Shown here piece by piece: positions 46,701-54,962 of a stretch of 64,000 bases of DNA. How positions within the stretch are numbered: position 1 is the first letter of the stretch; every line of letters starts with the position of its first letter. The position numbers and the translations under genes are program-made. Under the pieces are notes generated by a model. It saw only the letters and a list, made by a program, of their open reading frames with translations, was not told the DNA's origin and did no database searches. Source of the stretch: UBA4582 sp013204195 (GTDB lineage Bacteria; Pseudomonadota; Gammaproteobacteria; Pseudomonadales; Azotimanducaceae); the NCBI GenBank assembly GCA_963925735.1, contig CAWUUH010000049.1:1-64000 (forward strand). The letters run 5' to 3'.

Positions 46701-47245
46701 GGGTCGCTGAGGCGCAGCTGCAGCTCACCTGCCAGTTTGTAGTCCTGGTAGTCGAAAGACAATTGAGTCAGATTGACATCCAGGCCAAACAGCGCGCCTG
46801 CAGCCTTGACGCGGTCTATCACATAAGCTTGATCGTGCCGTTGATAGCTGATCTGCCGAATACTGATCTGGGGAAGGTCGATAGAAAGCGGAAAGCCCGA
46901 GAAATTTTCGCCACCTGCGCTGGCGCCCTGCGGGTGGTGCGTCACCGTCAGCGCACCGATCTCCAGGTTCTCAACACTGAAGCGATATAGGAGCAAAGGC
47001 AGCAGATTAATTTGTAGCTCCAGGTCGCGGATGCTGACATCCACATTCGGGGTCGAGACATCGAAAAGTTCGACCTGCAGCTTGTCGAGTAGGCTTCCCC
47101 GCACGCCTTGCACTTTGATGTTTTCCGTATTGAGCATGGAAACCAGCCAAAGACTGCCGGATTCAGTGGCGAGCAACAGCCAACTAAATCCCAGCAGCAA
47201 TAGCAGCAAGCCCACGGCGCCATAGAGTAGCCCGCGCAAAATCAA
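43736..47245 (-). CDS. tamB: Translocation and assembly module inner-membrane subunit TamB
   Basis: The 1169-residue product has an N-terminal membrane anchor (about 4-27, RGLLYGAVGLLLLLLGFSWLLLA), then a long beta-rich AsmA/DUF490-like span, and the C-terminal TamB domain with GVEFQLERGRLIYSG, NPVVDVVA and DALSYLILGRPLSG, ending in an aromatic residue (YKF). It spans the periplasm and works with TamA in outer-membrane biogenesis or lipid transport. It overlaps tamA by 4 bp. It separates greA from yhbY, a place held by a small gene in P. aeruginosa. Confidence 0.93.
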   Translation of the reverse strand: MILRGLLYGAVGLLLLLLGFSWLLLATESGSLWLVSMLNTENIKVQGVRGSLLDKLQVELFDVSTPNVDVSIRDLELQINLLPLLLYRFSVENLEIGALTVTHHPQGASAGGENFSGFPLSIDLPQISIRQISYQRHDQAYVIDRVKAAGALFGLDVNLTQLSFDYQDYKLAGELQLRLSDPWPFTSTYRLQTPYGEFAAGIKGSRQSISLRGMFQSLAVVANLNLDAVQDPLIVTISAPAIDLGPYIGASSALLDPSLRDLDVRIVTDFETYRLSGSGVLVASSLPALPVVATGQFSNGELALSNLEIAVGQGRAALSGRYRLESQAFQGALVLEQLPLPLLKPLLPPAITNSVTLLGQVSTRAAISILDGHLDLDLPNISGVVNQRALRGSARLSAKDLSDMILNVTMQLGDNRLATQLDMASQKAQLDFSGTQLSLIAPQLQGQMEVHGVVHYLLGNPILQGSVSAKNFKFNEIHLRALTATLSSADSDTHKLQLAVEALRVGDKRLGSLQADIQGSKQRQAGTLSWRLDDQAFETQVSNTVPAGTGFDQGLPLAGDLNFAGSSLTLPSGTWRSADSISLQYAARQIALGAPSCWRAEQRGAVCVEQLSWAGGRFNIGARLDHLPLNIAQLPGIAAMKLVGDLGATLRLAGSLDKWQGEFGFSLPQTLLTWSDFEVDQVLLDITGQGEIDTYSVRGGLKAQSGVEHQIEAKLQVNDVREPLTFAASATLDSQDIGLLTAVMPFVANGHGKARAVVEFAQAVAGKITSTGQARERSGASAMLAQDAVPLRRIKGQLTLGPGVEAMIPALNLEFSDIEFSAEASSERKIEFRGQARSGVGKVALAGNSFDLLAADRQVQARLLGEQFTVINRPELQMTVSPDLEFTVVGRQVRVTGTLRLDSGQVQDKALQISARGRSADVVIVNAEPVQASGPIYELDLALTVGEQVRIILYGLNAKVSGALRIRQSASRPRQVEGILNLNEGVFSRYGVEFQLERGRLIYSGSVTNPVVDVVARREIDSTEGKITVQLLMSGTASNLQSRLMASPAMSEADALSYLILGRPLSGSTGSDGTLLAGAALSFGLKKAVPITAEIQAKLGLDELSVTGKDLDTASVVAGKRVTRDLYLEYNYGLFSRIGGLLVNYQLSERLSLQAQSGTADSLELIYKF

Positions 47246-49011
47246 AGTTCCGGCCCAAGGCTGATATGCAGGCGGACCTCGTTGTTATCCAGCGGCGACG
47301 CGAGGTCGACTTGGACTGGGCCAATGGGCGAATACCAACGCACACCGAACCCCACTGATGTCGAGAATGTCGTTGCAAATTGATTCAACGAGGCACTCCC
47401 TGCATCGGAGAACAAGGCAATCGCCCAATTCTCGGCGATCTTCTGATCGACCTCAACACTCAGTTCCAGCAGTCGATTTCCGCCGATGACGGCGCCAGCT
47501 GAATCAACCGGGCCCAGTGACTGGAAATCGAACCCCCGGACCTTATTATCACCGCCGGTAAAATATCGATTACCTGGCGGTAGCGCCTCGAAGTTATTAC
47601 TCACCACGGCCGCCACCTGCCCGCGAGTGATGAGTCGACCCGTCGGCCACAGTGGCCAGATGACCTTTGCGTTAGCAAACATATTCACAAAATCAGACTC
47701 GGAACCGATGGCGCGGGAGGTTCCCGACAAGCCCAAACCGAGTCGATAGCCGGATCGAGGCCGACGACTGAGTTCCGTATGGGTTCGATTAAAACTCACC
47801 CCAGGCACCAGATTGGTTGTCGCGTTTTCAGTAGCCGCGATCAAAAAATTATCGTTCACGACCTCGATGAAACGCGTCATGATCCAGTTGGACCTGACCA
47901 GGACGAGTTGTCGGACCCCCAATTTCGATGTCGTCACTTCACTAGTATCTGTATTGGTTTTCTTCAGGCCCGCGTAAAAACTGCTCCAACCTTCGGCATA
48001 ATCAGCGTCAGGTATTCGATAGAATCCGCCGACTTCCGATTCCCGCTCTGCCACCGCCAGTGTCCCCTCAATACGGTGACCCTTTTGATTAACGCGCTTG
48101 TTAATATGGCTGATGGAAGCCCTGGCACCGATGTCCGTTGAGTAACCCACACCCAGGCGCGTTTCTATGGGATCGATTGGCGTCAGATTCACCACAACGG
48201 GTATTTGCCGGTCGATCGCGGTATCCACTGCGGCGTCAATGCTGACGTCTGTAAAATAGTCACTGCTGAGCAGCGCTTGATAAAATTCACCCAGCATTTT
48301 TGCATCAAAAGGATCGCCTGCCTTGAAGGGCAGGTAGCGGTTGAGGATATCCTCCTCCAGATCAGAGCCCACGTAACTTACCGCGCCAAGGCTGTAGCGT
48401 TGACCCACGTGCCATTCTAGGTGAATGTCTGCCGCCAGCTGCACCGGATCAACAGCGACTTCATGGGTCACTAGGAAAGCATCAAAGAAACCCTTTTCGG
48501 TGGCGATTTGTTCCAGGCTGGCCTTGAAGTTTTCATAGCGCTGGTGATCGAACTGCTCTCCAGGCGCAATACCCAACAACGGCAATGCGCTGAAGAAATT
48601 ATTTTCCGGAAGCACTTTGAATTGACTTTCGCGGATGACAACCGGCGGGCCTGGATCGAGCTCGATTGTCGCCCGCCAGCAGTCGACTTGGGGCACCCCC
48701 CATTCAAGCTTGCTGTTTATCACTGGCGAGTAATAGCCGAAGGACACCAGCGCGTCACGCACCTCAGGCTCAACTCGGGAAAACTGATACCGGACGGCCC
48801 AACGGTTCAGCTCACAGGGTTGCGTCCAGAGGCTCAACTGCGCTTCCACCACCGCAGTCATTTCGGCATTTAGCCCAGAGAGCTGCACTTCAGCCTGCAG
48901 CGGCAGTCCGCCCATCAAAACCAACAACCCGACAAATAACCATTGGCGTTTTACAGCAAAGATGCCGCTAAAGATGCTCGACCAAACAAATTTCGTACTC
49001 AATCGTACCAT
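47242..49011 (-). CDS. tamA: Outer-membrane assembly protein TamA (Omp85 family)
   Basis: POTRA domains (VQLSGLNAEMTAVVEAQLSL, then VIRESQFKVLPENN, then YSLGAVSYVGSDLEEDIL) lead to a 16-strand Omp85 barrel with RYFTGGDNKVRGFDFQSLGP (the RGF/Y motif in the lock loop) and a closing strand ending LHISLGPEL. The signal sequence is KRQWLFVGLLVLMGGLPLQA. The start is uncertain because the gene runs into greA; I use ATG 49011, which leaves about 20 residues before the KRQW signal. The frame opens at 49053, and TTG 49005 is another option. Coupled to tamB. Confidence 0.9.
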   Translation of the reverse strand: MVRLSTKFVWSSIFSGIFAVKRQWLFVGLLVLMGGLPLQAEVQLSGLNAEMTAVVEAQLSLWTQPCELNRWAVRYQFSRVEPEVRDALVSFGYYSPVINSKLEWGVPQVDCWRATIELDPGPPVVIRESQFKVLPENNFFSALPLLGIAPGEQFDHQRYENFKASLEQIATEKGFFDAFLVTHEVAVDPVQLAADIHLEWHVGQRYSLGAVSYVGSDLEEDILNRYLPFKAGDPFDAKMLGEFYQALLSSDYFTDVSIDAAVDTAIDRQIPVVVNLTPIDPIETRLGVGYSTDIGARASISHINKRVNQKGHRIEGTLAVAERESEVGGFYRIPDADYAEGWSSFYAGLKKTNTDTSEVTTSKLGVRQLVLVRSNWIMTRFIEVVNDNFLIAATENATTNLVPGVSFNRTHTELSRRPRSGYRLGLGLSGTSRAIGSESDFVNMFANAKVIWPLWPTGRLITRGQVAAVVSNNFEALPPGNRYFTGGDNKVRGFDFQSLGPVDSAGAVIGGNRLLELSVEVDQKIAENWAIALFSDAGSASLNQFATTFSTSVGFGVRWYSPIGPVQVDLASPLDNNEVRLHISLGPEL

Positions 49012-49444
49012 TCGGCGCGTGCACCAGCGCGACATCACCGACTCGTTTGCCAACTAAGGCCCGGGCAATCGGTGAATAGACTGAGATCTTGGAGATCTTC
49101 AGGTCAGCTTCGTCGTCACCCACAATCTGATAGATGATTTCTTCGTCGGTATCGAGATTCACCAGGTGTACTGTCGTACCAAAGATGACCCGACCCGTAT
49201 GCTCAATCAGCGTGACATCAATGACATGCGCATGGTTCAGCTTGCCCTCAATATCTGCGATTCGACCCTCTATAAAGCCCTGCTCCTCTTTGGCATACTG
49301 ATATTCGGCGTTTTCGCGAAGATCACCTTGAGCCCTAGCAGTGGCAATTTCTTTAATAATTCTGGGGCGTTCGGTTTGTTTGAGGCGATCCACCTCAACC
49401 CGCAGCGTTTTCTCGCCTGCGGCTGTCATAGGAACCTTGTCCAT
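48968..49444 (-). CDS. greA: Transcription elongation factor GreA
   Basis: The 158-residue product has an N-terminal coiled coil (MTAAGEKTLRVEVDRLKQTERPRIIKEIATA, acidic tip in DLRENAEYQYAKEEQ) and a C-terminal FKBP-like domain ending YEICLVEHL. It enters the RNA polymerase secondary channel and rescues backtracked complexes. Acidic D/E tip residues (DLRENAEY) are intact. Its 3' end overlaps the start of tamA by up to 44 bp, so greA-tamA-tamB are likely cotranscribed. Confidence 0.96.
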   Translation of the reverse strand: MDKVPMTAAGEKTLRVEVDRLKQTERPRIIKEIATARAQGDLRENAEYQYAKEEQGFIEGRIADIEGKLNHAHVIDVTLIEHTGRVIFGTTVHLVNLDTDEEIIYQIVGDDEADLKISKISVYSPIARALVGKRVGDVALVHAPNGTIEYEICLVEHL

Positions 49445-49530
49445 AGATTCTGTCCGGTAGTGTTCTAGCGATTATATAAAGACACTGCCTAGTGTTGAAA
49501 AGTTCGGCCAGAATGTCTAGTAGGGACCAC

Positions 49531-49563
49531 AAAAATAATTGCCGGCGGGTCTTGAACCCGCCG
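49531..49563 (-). terminator. Intrinsic terminator downstream of carB
   Basis: On the minus strand CGGCGGGT, loop TCAAG, ACCCGCCG (49563-49543) form an 8-bp stem followed by GCAATTATTTTT. It separates carAB from greA. Confidence 0.75.
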
Positions 49564-49583
49564 CGCTGACCGATAATTCAATA

Positions 49584-52500
49584 TTACCCTAGTAAGCGTT
49601 TATGCAGGTCCTGAAGGCGATGCACCGAGAGCTGATCGCCGTGGCGGACCGCGTCAATACAGGCCCTGGCACCCGCCATCGTCGTCGCATTATAAACCTT
49701 GTGCTGCAGTGCGGTGCGTCGAATGGCGTAGGAGTCTGCAATCGCCTGTTTGCCTTCTGTGGTATTAACGATGAAATTCACCTCATGGTTCTTCAGCATG
49801 TCCACCACGTGGGGCCGACCTTCTTGAACCTTGTTAACAATATCCACATGCAAACCGGCTTCGCGCAAAACCACCGCCGTTCCACGAGTCGCCACGAGCG
49901 TAAAGCCGATGGCGAGCAAATCAGTCGCCACCTGTACCAACTCGGGTTTATCCGCATCCCGGACACTCAGGAATGCTCGCCCGGCCGCGGGAATTAGTTC
50001 ACCCGCTGCCAGCTGCGCTTTACGGTATGCCTCACCAAAAGTCTCCGCGACGCCCATGACCTCACCGGTGGACTTCATTTCCGGGCCGAGGATCGGGTCC
50101 ACGCCCGGAAACTTACCAAATGGGAATACCGCTTCTTTGACACTGAAATAATCCGGCACGATCTCTTTAGTAAAACCTTGCGCTTCAAGACTAATGCCCG
50201 CCATACAGCGAGCCGCCACTTTGGCCAAGGAGACGCCGATGCATTTGGAGACGAACGGCACTGTTCGTGAGGCTCGTGGATTCACTTCGAGAATATAAAT
50301 ATCACCATTTTGAATGGCGAACTGAACATTCATTAGACCGATAACACCGAGCTCGAGCGCCATCTCAACAACCTGCTTGCGCATCTCATCAAGGGCCTCA
50401 TCGCTCAGGCTATATGGCGGTAGGGAACATGCAGAATCACCAGAGTGCACTCCAGCTTGTTCGATATGTTGCATGACAGCGCCAATCACGACCTGCTTTC
50501 CATCACATACGGCATCGACATCAATTTCGATCGCCTGGTCGAGAAATCGATCCAACAAGACGGGTGAACGATCCGACAACTGCACTGCTTCACGCAAATA
50601 GCGGGTGAGTTCATCTTCGTCGTAAACGATTTCCATCGCCCGACCACCCAGCACATAGGAGGGCCGTACGACCAACGGAAAGCCGATGTTGCGCGCCGCA
50701 GTGAGGCCTTCCTCCAATGTCTTAACTGTCTTATTGGGCGGTTGTCGCAGACCCAACTTGGTGATCATTTGCTGGAATCTTTCCCGGTCCTCAGCCATAT
50801 CGATGGAATCAGGGCTGGTGCCAATGATCGGCACACCGGCATTCATTAGTGCTTCAGCAAGCTTCAGCGGCGTCTGCCCACCAAATTGAACAATCACCCC
50901 TTTAGGTTTTTCAATGTCAACGATCGCCAACACATCCTCGAAGGTCAGGGGCTCGAAGTACAGGCGATCTGCCGTGTCGAAATCTGTCGAGACGGTTTCC
51001 GGATTACAGTTGACCATAATGGTCTCGTAACCATCTTCGCGCATGGCAAGCACGGCGTGGACACAGCAGTAGTCAAACTCGATGCCCTGCCCAATCCGGT
51101 TCGGACCACCACCCAGCACCATAATCTTATCTCGATTCGTCGGCCGCGCCTCACACTCAGACTCGTACGTTGAATACATATAGGCAGTGGCGGACGCAAA
51201 TTCGGCCGCGCAGGTGTCCACGCGCCGATACACGGGCTTGACGCCTAACGCCAACCGATGCTCACGAAAATTATTTTCTTCGACGCCGAGCAACTCGGCC
51301 AGTCGGGCGTCAGCAAACCCGCGCTGCTTCAGATCAAACATCCAATCCCGATCAATGGTCGCCAAAACCACACCTTTGAGCTTTTGCTCACGTCGAATCA
51401 GGTCTTCAATCTGGATTAGAAACCAAGGGTCGATACGTGTCAGCTCGTGGATCTCTTCCATGCCAAAACCCAGCCGAATAGCATCAGCCAGATAACGAAT
51501 ACGCTCGGCACCGGCAACTTGCAGCTCTCGCCGGATTCGCGTTTTCCAGTCCCTGGATGAATCATCCATGATGGGCGACAAGCCGTTAATGTCCACTTCA
51601 AGACCACGCAGCGCTTTCTGCAGCGATTCCTGGAAGGTCCGGCCAATGGCCATGACTTCGCCCACAGACTTCATTTGGGTCGTCAGAAAGTTTTCCGCCT
51701 GCGGAAATTTTTCAAAGGTGAAGCGCGGAATTTTGGTTACGACGTAATCTAAGGCGGGCTCAAAGGATATCGGCGTCGCTCCACCGGTAATCTCATTCGA
51801 AAGCTCATCCAGGGTGTAGCCGATGGCGAGCTTCGCCGCGACTCTAGCGATGGGGAAGCCCGTGGCCTTGGAGGCCAATGCAGAGGACCGCGAGACTCTT
51901 GGATTCATTTCAATAATGACCATTCGCCCCGTCGCGGGATCGATGCCGAACTGCACGTTCGAGCCGCCGGTTTCAACGCCGATAACTCGCAAGACCGCGA
52001 TCGCGGCGTTGCGCATAATCTGGTATTCCTTGTCTGTCAGGGTCTGGGCTGGCGCAACGGTGATCGAGTCGCCAGTATGTATGCCCATAGGATCAAAGTT
52101 TTCAATCGTGCAGACGATGATGCAGTTGTCATTCTTGTCGCGCACCACCTCCATCTCATATTCTTTCCAGCCCAGCAGCGATTCGTCGATCAACAGCTCG
52201 TTGGTCGGCGACAGATCCAGACCGCGGGTGCATATTTCAATAAAGTCATCTTGGTTATAGGCGATACCCCCGCCAGAGCCACCCATAGTGAAAGAGGGTC
52301 TGATTACACAGGGATAGCCGAGCCTGACCTGAACTTGCTTGGCCTCTTCCAGGGAATGGGCGAAGGCCGATACGGGGGTCGCCAGACCGATAGATTTCAT
52401 GGCCACATCAAATTTTTGACGATCTTCCGCCATGTCGATCGCATCGCGACTCGCGCCAATCATTTCTACATTGAAGCGTTCAAGTACGCCTTCGCGAGCA

Positions 52501-52805
52501 AGATCCAGGGCGCAGTTCAACGCCGTTTGGCCGCCCATGGTCGGTAGTAACGCATCAGGGCGCTCTATTTCGATAATGTTCGCCAACACTTCCCAAGTAA
52601 TGGGCTCAATGTAGGTCGAGTCGGCCATCGCCGGATCAGTCATGATCGTCGCAGGGTTAGAGTTCACCAGAATCACCCGGTAACCTTCCTCACGAAGGGC
52701 TTTACAGGCTTGCGCACCGGAGTAATCAAACTCACAGGCCTGACCAATGATAATCGGCCCAGCGCCGATGATCAGAATACTATTTATATCGGTTCTTTTA
52801 GGCAT
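49584..52805 (-). CDS. carB: Carbamoyl-phosphate synthase large subunit
   Basis: The full 1073-residue length has duplicated ATP-grasp halves: MPKRTDINSILIIGAGPIII at the start, RPSFTMGGSGGGIAYN in the first and RPSYVLGGRAMEIVYD in the second, with the allosteric MGS-like domain at the C-terminus. It makes carbamoyl phosphate for arginine and pyrimidines using ammonia from CarA. Its start overlaps carA by 8 bp, unlike P. aeruginosa, where a small gene lies between the two. Confidence 0.97.
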   Translation of the reverse strand: MPKRTDINSILIIGAGPIIIGQACEFDYSGAQACKALREEGYRVILVNSNPATIMTDPAMADSTYIEPITWEVLANIIEIERPDALLPTMGGQTALNCALDLAREGVLERFNVEMIGASRDAIDMAEDRQKFDVAMKSIGLATPVSAFAHSLEEAKQVQVRLGYPCVIRPSFTMGGSGGGIAYNQDDFIEICTRGLDLSPTNELLIDESLLGWKEYEMEVVRDKNDNCIIVCTIENFDPMGIHTGDSITVAPAQTLTDKEYQIMRNAAIAVLRVIGVETGGSNVQFGIDPATGRMVIIEMNPRVSRSSALASKATGFPIARVAAKLAIGYTLDELSNEITGGATPISFEPALDYVVTKIPRFTFEKFPQAENFLTTQMKSVGEVMAIGRTFQESLQKALRGLEVDINGLSPIMDDSSRDWKTRIRRELQVAGAERIRYLADAIRLGFGMEEIHELTRIDPWFLIQIEDLIRREQKLKGVVLATIDRDWMFDLKQRGFADARLAELLGVEENNFREHRLALGVKPVYRRVDTCAAEFASATAYMYSTYESECEARPTNRDKIMVLGGGPNRIGQGIEFDYCCVHAVLAMREDGYETIMVNCNPETVSTDFDTADRLYFEPLTFEDVLAIVDIEKPKGVIVQFGGQTPLKLAEALMNAGVPIIGTSPDSIDMAEDRERFQQMITKLGLRQPPNKTVKTLEEGLTAARNIGFPLVVRPSYVLGGRAMEIVYDEDELTRYLREAVQLSDRSPVLLDRFLDQAIEIDVDAVCDGKQVVIGAVMQHIEQAGVHSGDSACSLPPYSLSDEALDEMRKQVVEMALELGVIGLMNVQFAIQNGDIYILEVNPRASRTVPFVSKCIGVSLAKVAARCMAGISLEAQGFTKEIVPDYFSVKEAVFPFGKFPGVDPILGPEMKSTGEVMGVAETFGEAYRKAQLAAGELIPAAGRAFLSVRDADKPELVQVATDLLAIGFTLVATRGTAVVLREAGLHVDIVNKVQEGRPHVVDMLKNHEVNFIVNTTEGKQAIADSYAIRRTALQHKVYNATTMAGARACIDAVRHGDQLSVHRLQDLHKRLLG

Positions 52806-53955
52806 GAGATTTCTTGGTTGCCGTGTAGTGATCCATCAGTTCAATGAAATGGTCAAACAAAGGAGCTGCATCGTGAGGACCCGGGCTTGCTTCAGGGTGC
52901 CCCTGGAACCCGAACGCGGGACGATCAATGAGTTCGATACCTTGCAGCGAATTATCAAATAAGGACCTATGGCTGACCCTGACATTTTTTGGCAAGGTCG
53001 TATCGTCGATACAAAATCCGTGATTTTGACTGGAGATCAGGACGACGCCGCTATCCATGTCTTTCACCGGATGGTTAGCGCCATGGTGCCCGTGGTTCAT
53101 CTTGATGGTTTTCATCCCCGCGGCGATACCGAGCAATTGCAATCCAAGACAAATACCGAACACGGGAATGCCTGACTCAAGCAGAGTCTGGATCGCGGTG
53201 ATGGCATAGTCACAGGGTTCAGGATCTCCGGGACCGTTGGACAGAAAGATGCCATCTGGCTGCATCGCCAAAACGTCAGCCGCTGAAGTCTTCGCCGGCA
53301 CTACGATCAGCTCGCAACCACGGTCAGCGAGCATCCTCAGGATGTTGCGTTTAACGCCGAAGTCGTAAGCAACAATCTTATATCTAAATTCCGTCAGCGT
53401 CGGATACCCACTATCGAGGGACCAACTACCTTGCTGCCAGGTATAGGTCGATGGGGTTGTCACGACTTGTGCCAGATCGAGCCCTGCCAGCCCGCCAAAC
53501 GCCTGGGCAGCCTTGACGGCGTCTGCGATGTCAGCGTCAGAGAGGTTAGGGCCCGCGATGATGCAACCCTTCAAAGAGCCTTCTTCACGGAGGATACGGG
53601 TCAGCATACGCGTGTCGATACCGGCTATCGCGACGACCTTGCGCTGAACGAGGTAGTCCTGCAGTGAGCCTTGCTGCCGCCAGTTGCTGATAGCCAAAGG
53701 CAGGTCGCGAATCACTAACCCCGCAGCCCAGATATTGTCGGATTCTTCATCCTCATCATTCACGCCGGTGTTGCCGATATGCGGATGGGTTAAAGTGATG
53801 ATCTGCTGGGCATAGGACGGGTCGGTTAGGATTTCCTGGTAACCCGTCATGGATGTGTTAAAAACCACTTCGCCGACAGATTGACCGTCTATACCAATAG
53901 CTACACCCTCGAACAAGACGCCGTTCTCAAGTGCAAGTACCGCTCTACTAGTCAA
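52798..53955 (-). CDS. carA: Carbamoyl-phosphate synthase small subunit
   Basis: The 385-residue glutaminase has N-terminal MTSRAVLALENGVLFEG and a class I amidotransferase domain with the nucleophile Cys in VFGICLGLQLLG and the His-Glu in FGFQGHPEASPGPHD. It supplies ammonia to CarB. The start is TTG at 53955 behind a strong GGAGG 7 bases upstream; no ATG fits the family start. A terminator-like hairpin precedes it (see 53997-54030), suggesting attenuation. Confidence 0.96.
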   Translation of the reverse strand: MTSRAVLALENGVLFEGVAIGIDGQSVGEVVFNTSMTGYQEILTDPSYAQQIITLTHPHIGNTGVNDEDEESDNIWAAGLVIRDLPLAISNWRQQGSLQDYLVQRKVVAIAGIDTRMLTRILREEGSLKGCIIAGPNLSDADIADAVKAAQAFGGLAGLDLAQVVTTPSTYTWQQGSWSLDSGYPTLTEFRYKIVAYDFGVKRNILRMLADRGCELIVVPAKTSAADVLAMQPDGIFLSNGPGDPEPCDYAITAIQTLLESGIPVFGICLGLQLLGIAAGMKTIKMNHGHHGANHPVKDMDSGVVLISSQNHGFCIDDTTLPKNVRVSHRSLFDNSLQGIELIDRPAFGFQGHPEASPGPHDAAPLFDHFIELMDHYTATKKSHA

Positions 53956-53996
53956 CTATCAGCCTCCATTGTTTCGCTATTGATGGTCGATGGTCG

Positions 53997-54030
53997 AAAA
54001 AAAGCGAGAGGGAATCGCTTCCATCTCGCT
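53997..54030 (-). terminator. Intrinsic terminator/attenuator before carA
   Basis: On the minus strand AGCGAGA (54030-54024) and TCTCGCT (54009-54003) form a 7-bp stem containing an inner GGAA-GCGA-TTCC hairpin, followed by seven T (54003-53997). It lies 42 bp before the carA start and 82 bp after the dapB stop. It may end dapB or act as an attenuator of carAB. Confidence 0.75.
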
Positions 54031-54050
54031 CGATTTGACTCTAAACCGGG

Positions 54051-54080
54051 ATACTACATTGACGCAGGATTCTATGCCAA
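54051..54080 (-). promoter_or_regulatory. Possible promoter upstream of the carA hairpin
   Basis: On the minus strand TTGGCA (54080-54075), an 18-bp spacer and TAGTAT (54056-54051) lie between the dapB stop and the terminator. If used, transcription would start near 54044 and meet the hairpin at once, the layout of an attenuated leader. Confidence 0.4.
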
Positions 54081-54111
54081 CTGGCCGGTTTATTCCAGAT
54101 AATTCCGTACT

Positions 54112-54936
54112 TTAATCCGACTTGCGATCTCGCAACCCCAAGACATCCTGCATATCAAAAACCCCAGCAGCCTTATCCGCCAGCCAACGCGCGGCTCGCA
54201 CCGCCCCTTCGGCGAAGTTCAGACGACTGTGCGCTCTGTGAGTAATTTCTAATCGCTCGCCCGCACCCGCGAAAATAATCGTGTGCTCGCCGACGATATC
54301 ACCACCACGCACCGTGCTGAAGCCAATCGTCTGGCGTGCCCGCTCGCCCGTAATACCTTCGCGGCCATAAATGGCTACCTCGCTCAGGTCTCGACCGAGA
54401 CGATTGGCCATGACCTCACCCATCCGTAGCGCCGTCCCTGAGGGCGCATCGACCTTGTGGCGATGGTGCGCCTCGATAATCTCGATATCCACATCATCAC
54501 CAAAGATACCCGCCGCCATCTCCAGCAACTTAAATGTCGCATTGACCCCAACGCTGTAGTTTGGGGCAACAACGACGGCGACCTCAGCCGACAATTCGGC
54601 TACCCGCCCCTGTTCACGCTCAGTAAAACCGGTTGTTCCAATCACCATGCGCTTGCCGTGGGCGGCGCAGACTTCCAGATTGGCCAATGTTGCCGCAGCA
54701 ATCGTGAAGTCGATCAAGACATCAAACTCGGACAAAACTGCCGCCAAGTCATCCACCACTGCCACCCCAATGCGCCCCATCCCTGCCATTTCGCCCGCAT
54801 CTGAGCCGATGGCGCTATGACCGGGCTGCTCAATAGCGGCACTGAGTGTCACACCGTCGGCCTCAATGATAGCTTGGATCAGCGTTTTACCCATCCGCCC
54901 CGCGGCGCCAGTGACAGCAATATTTATCATGTTCAA
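54112..54936 (-). CDS. dapB: 4-hydroxy-tetrahydrodipicolinate reductase
   Basis: The 274-residue product has the nucleotide-binding loop VTGAAGRMGKTLIQAI, GTTGFTEREQGRV, the catalytic EAHHRHKVDAPSGTAL (His and Lys) and a C-terminal helix. It catalyses a lysine and meso-diaminopimelate step. It begins 27 bp after dnaJ, so it can be read from the dnaK-dnaJ unit, as in Pseudomonas. Confidence 0.96.
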   Translation of the reverse strand: MNMINIAVTGAAGRMGKTLIQAIIEADGVTLSAAIEQPGHSAIGSDAGEMAGMGRIGVAVVDDLAAVLSEFDVLIDFTIAAATLANLEVCAAHGKRMVIGTTGFTEREQGRVAELSAEVAVVVAPNYSVGVNATFKLLEMAAGIFGDDVDIEIIEAHHRHKVDAPSGTALRMGEVMANRLGRDLSEVAIYGREGITGERARQTIGFSTVRGGDIVGEHTIIFAGAGERLEITHRAHSRLNFAEGAVRAARWLADKAAGVFDMQDVLGLRDRKSD

Positions 54937-54962
54937 GCATCCCGCGTGTTGAGCGTCTCGGT

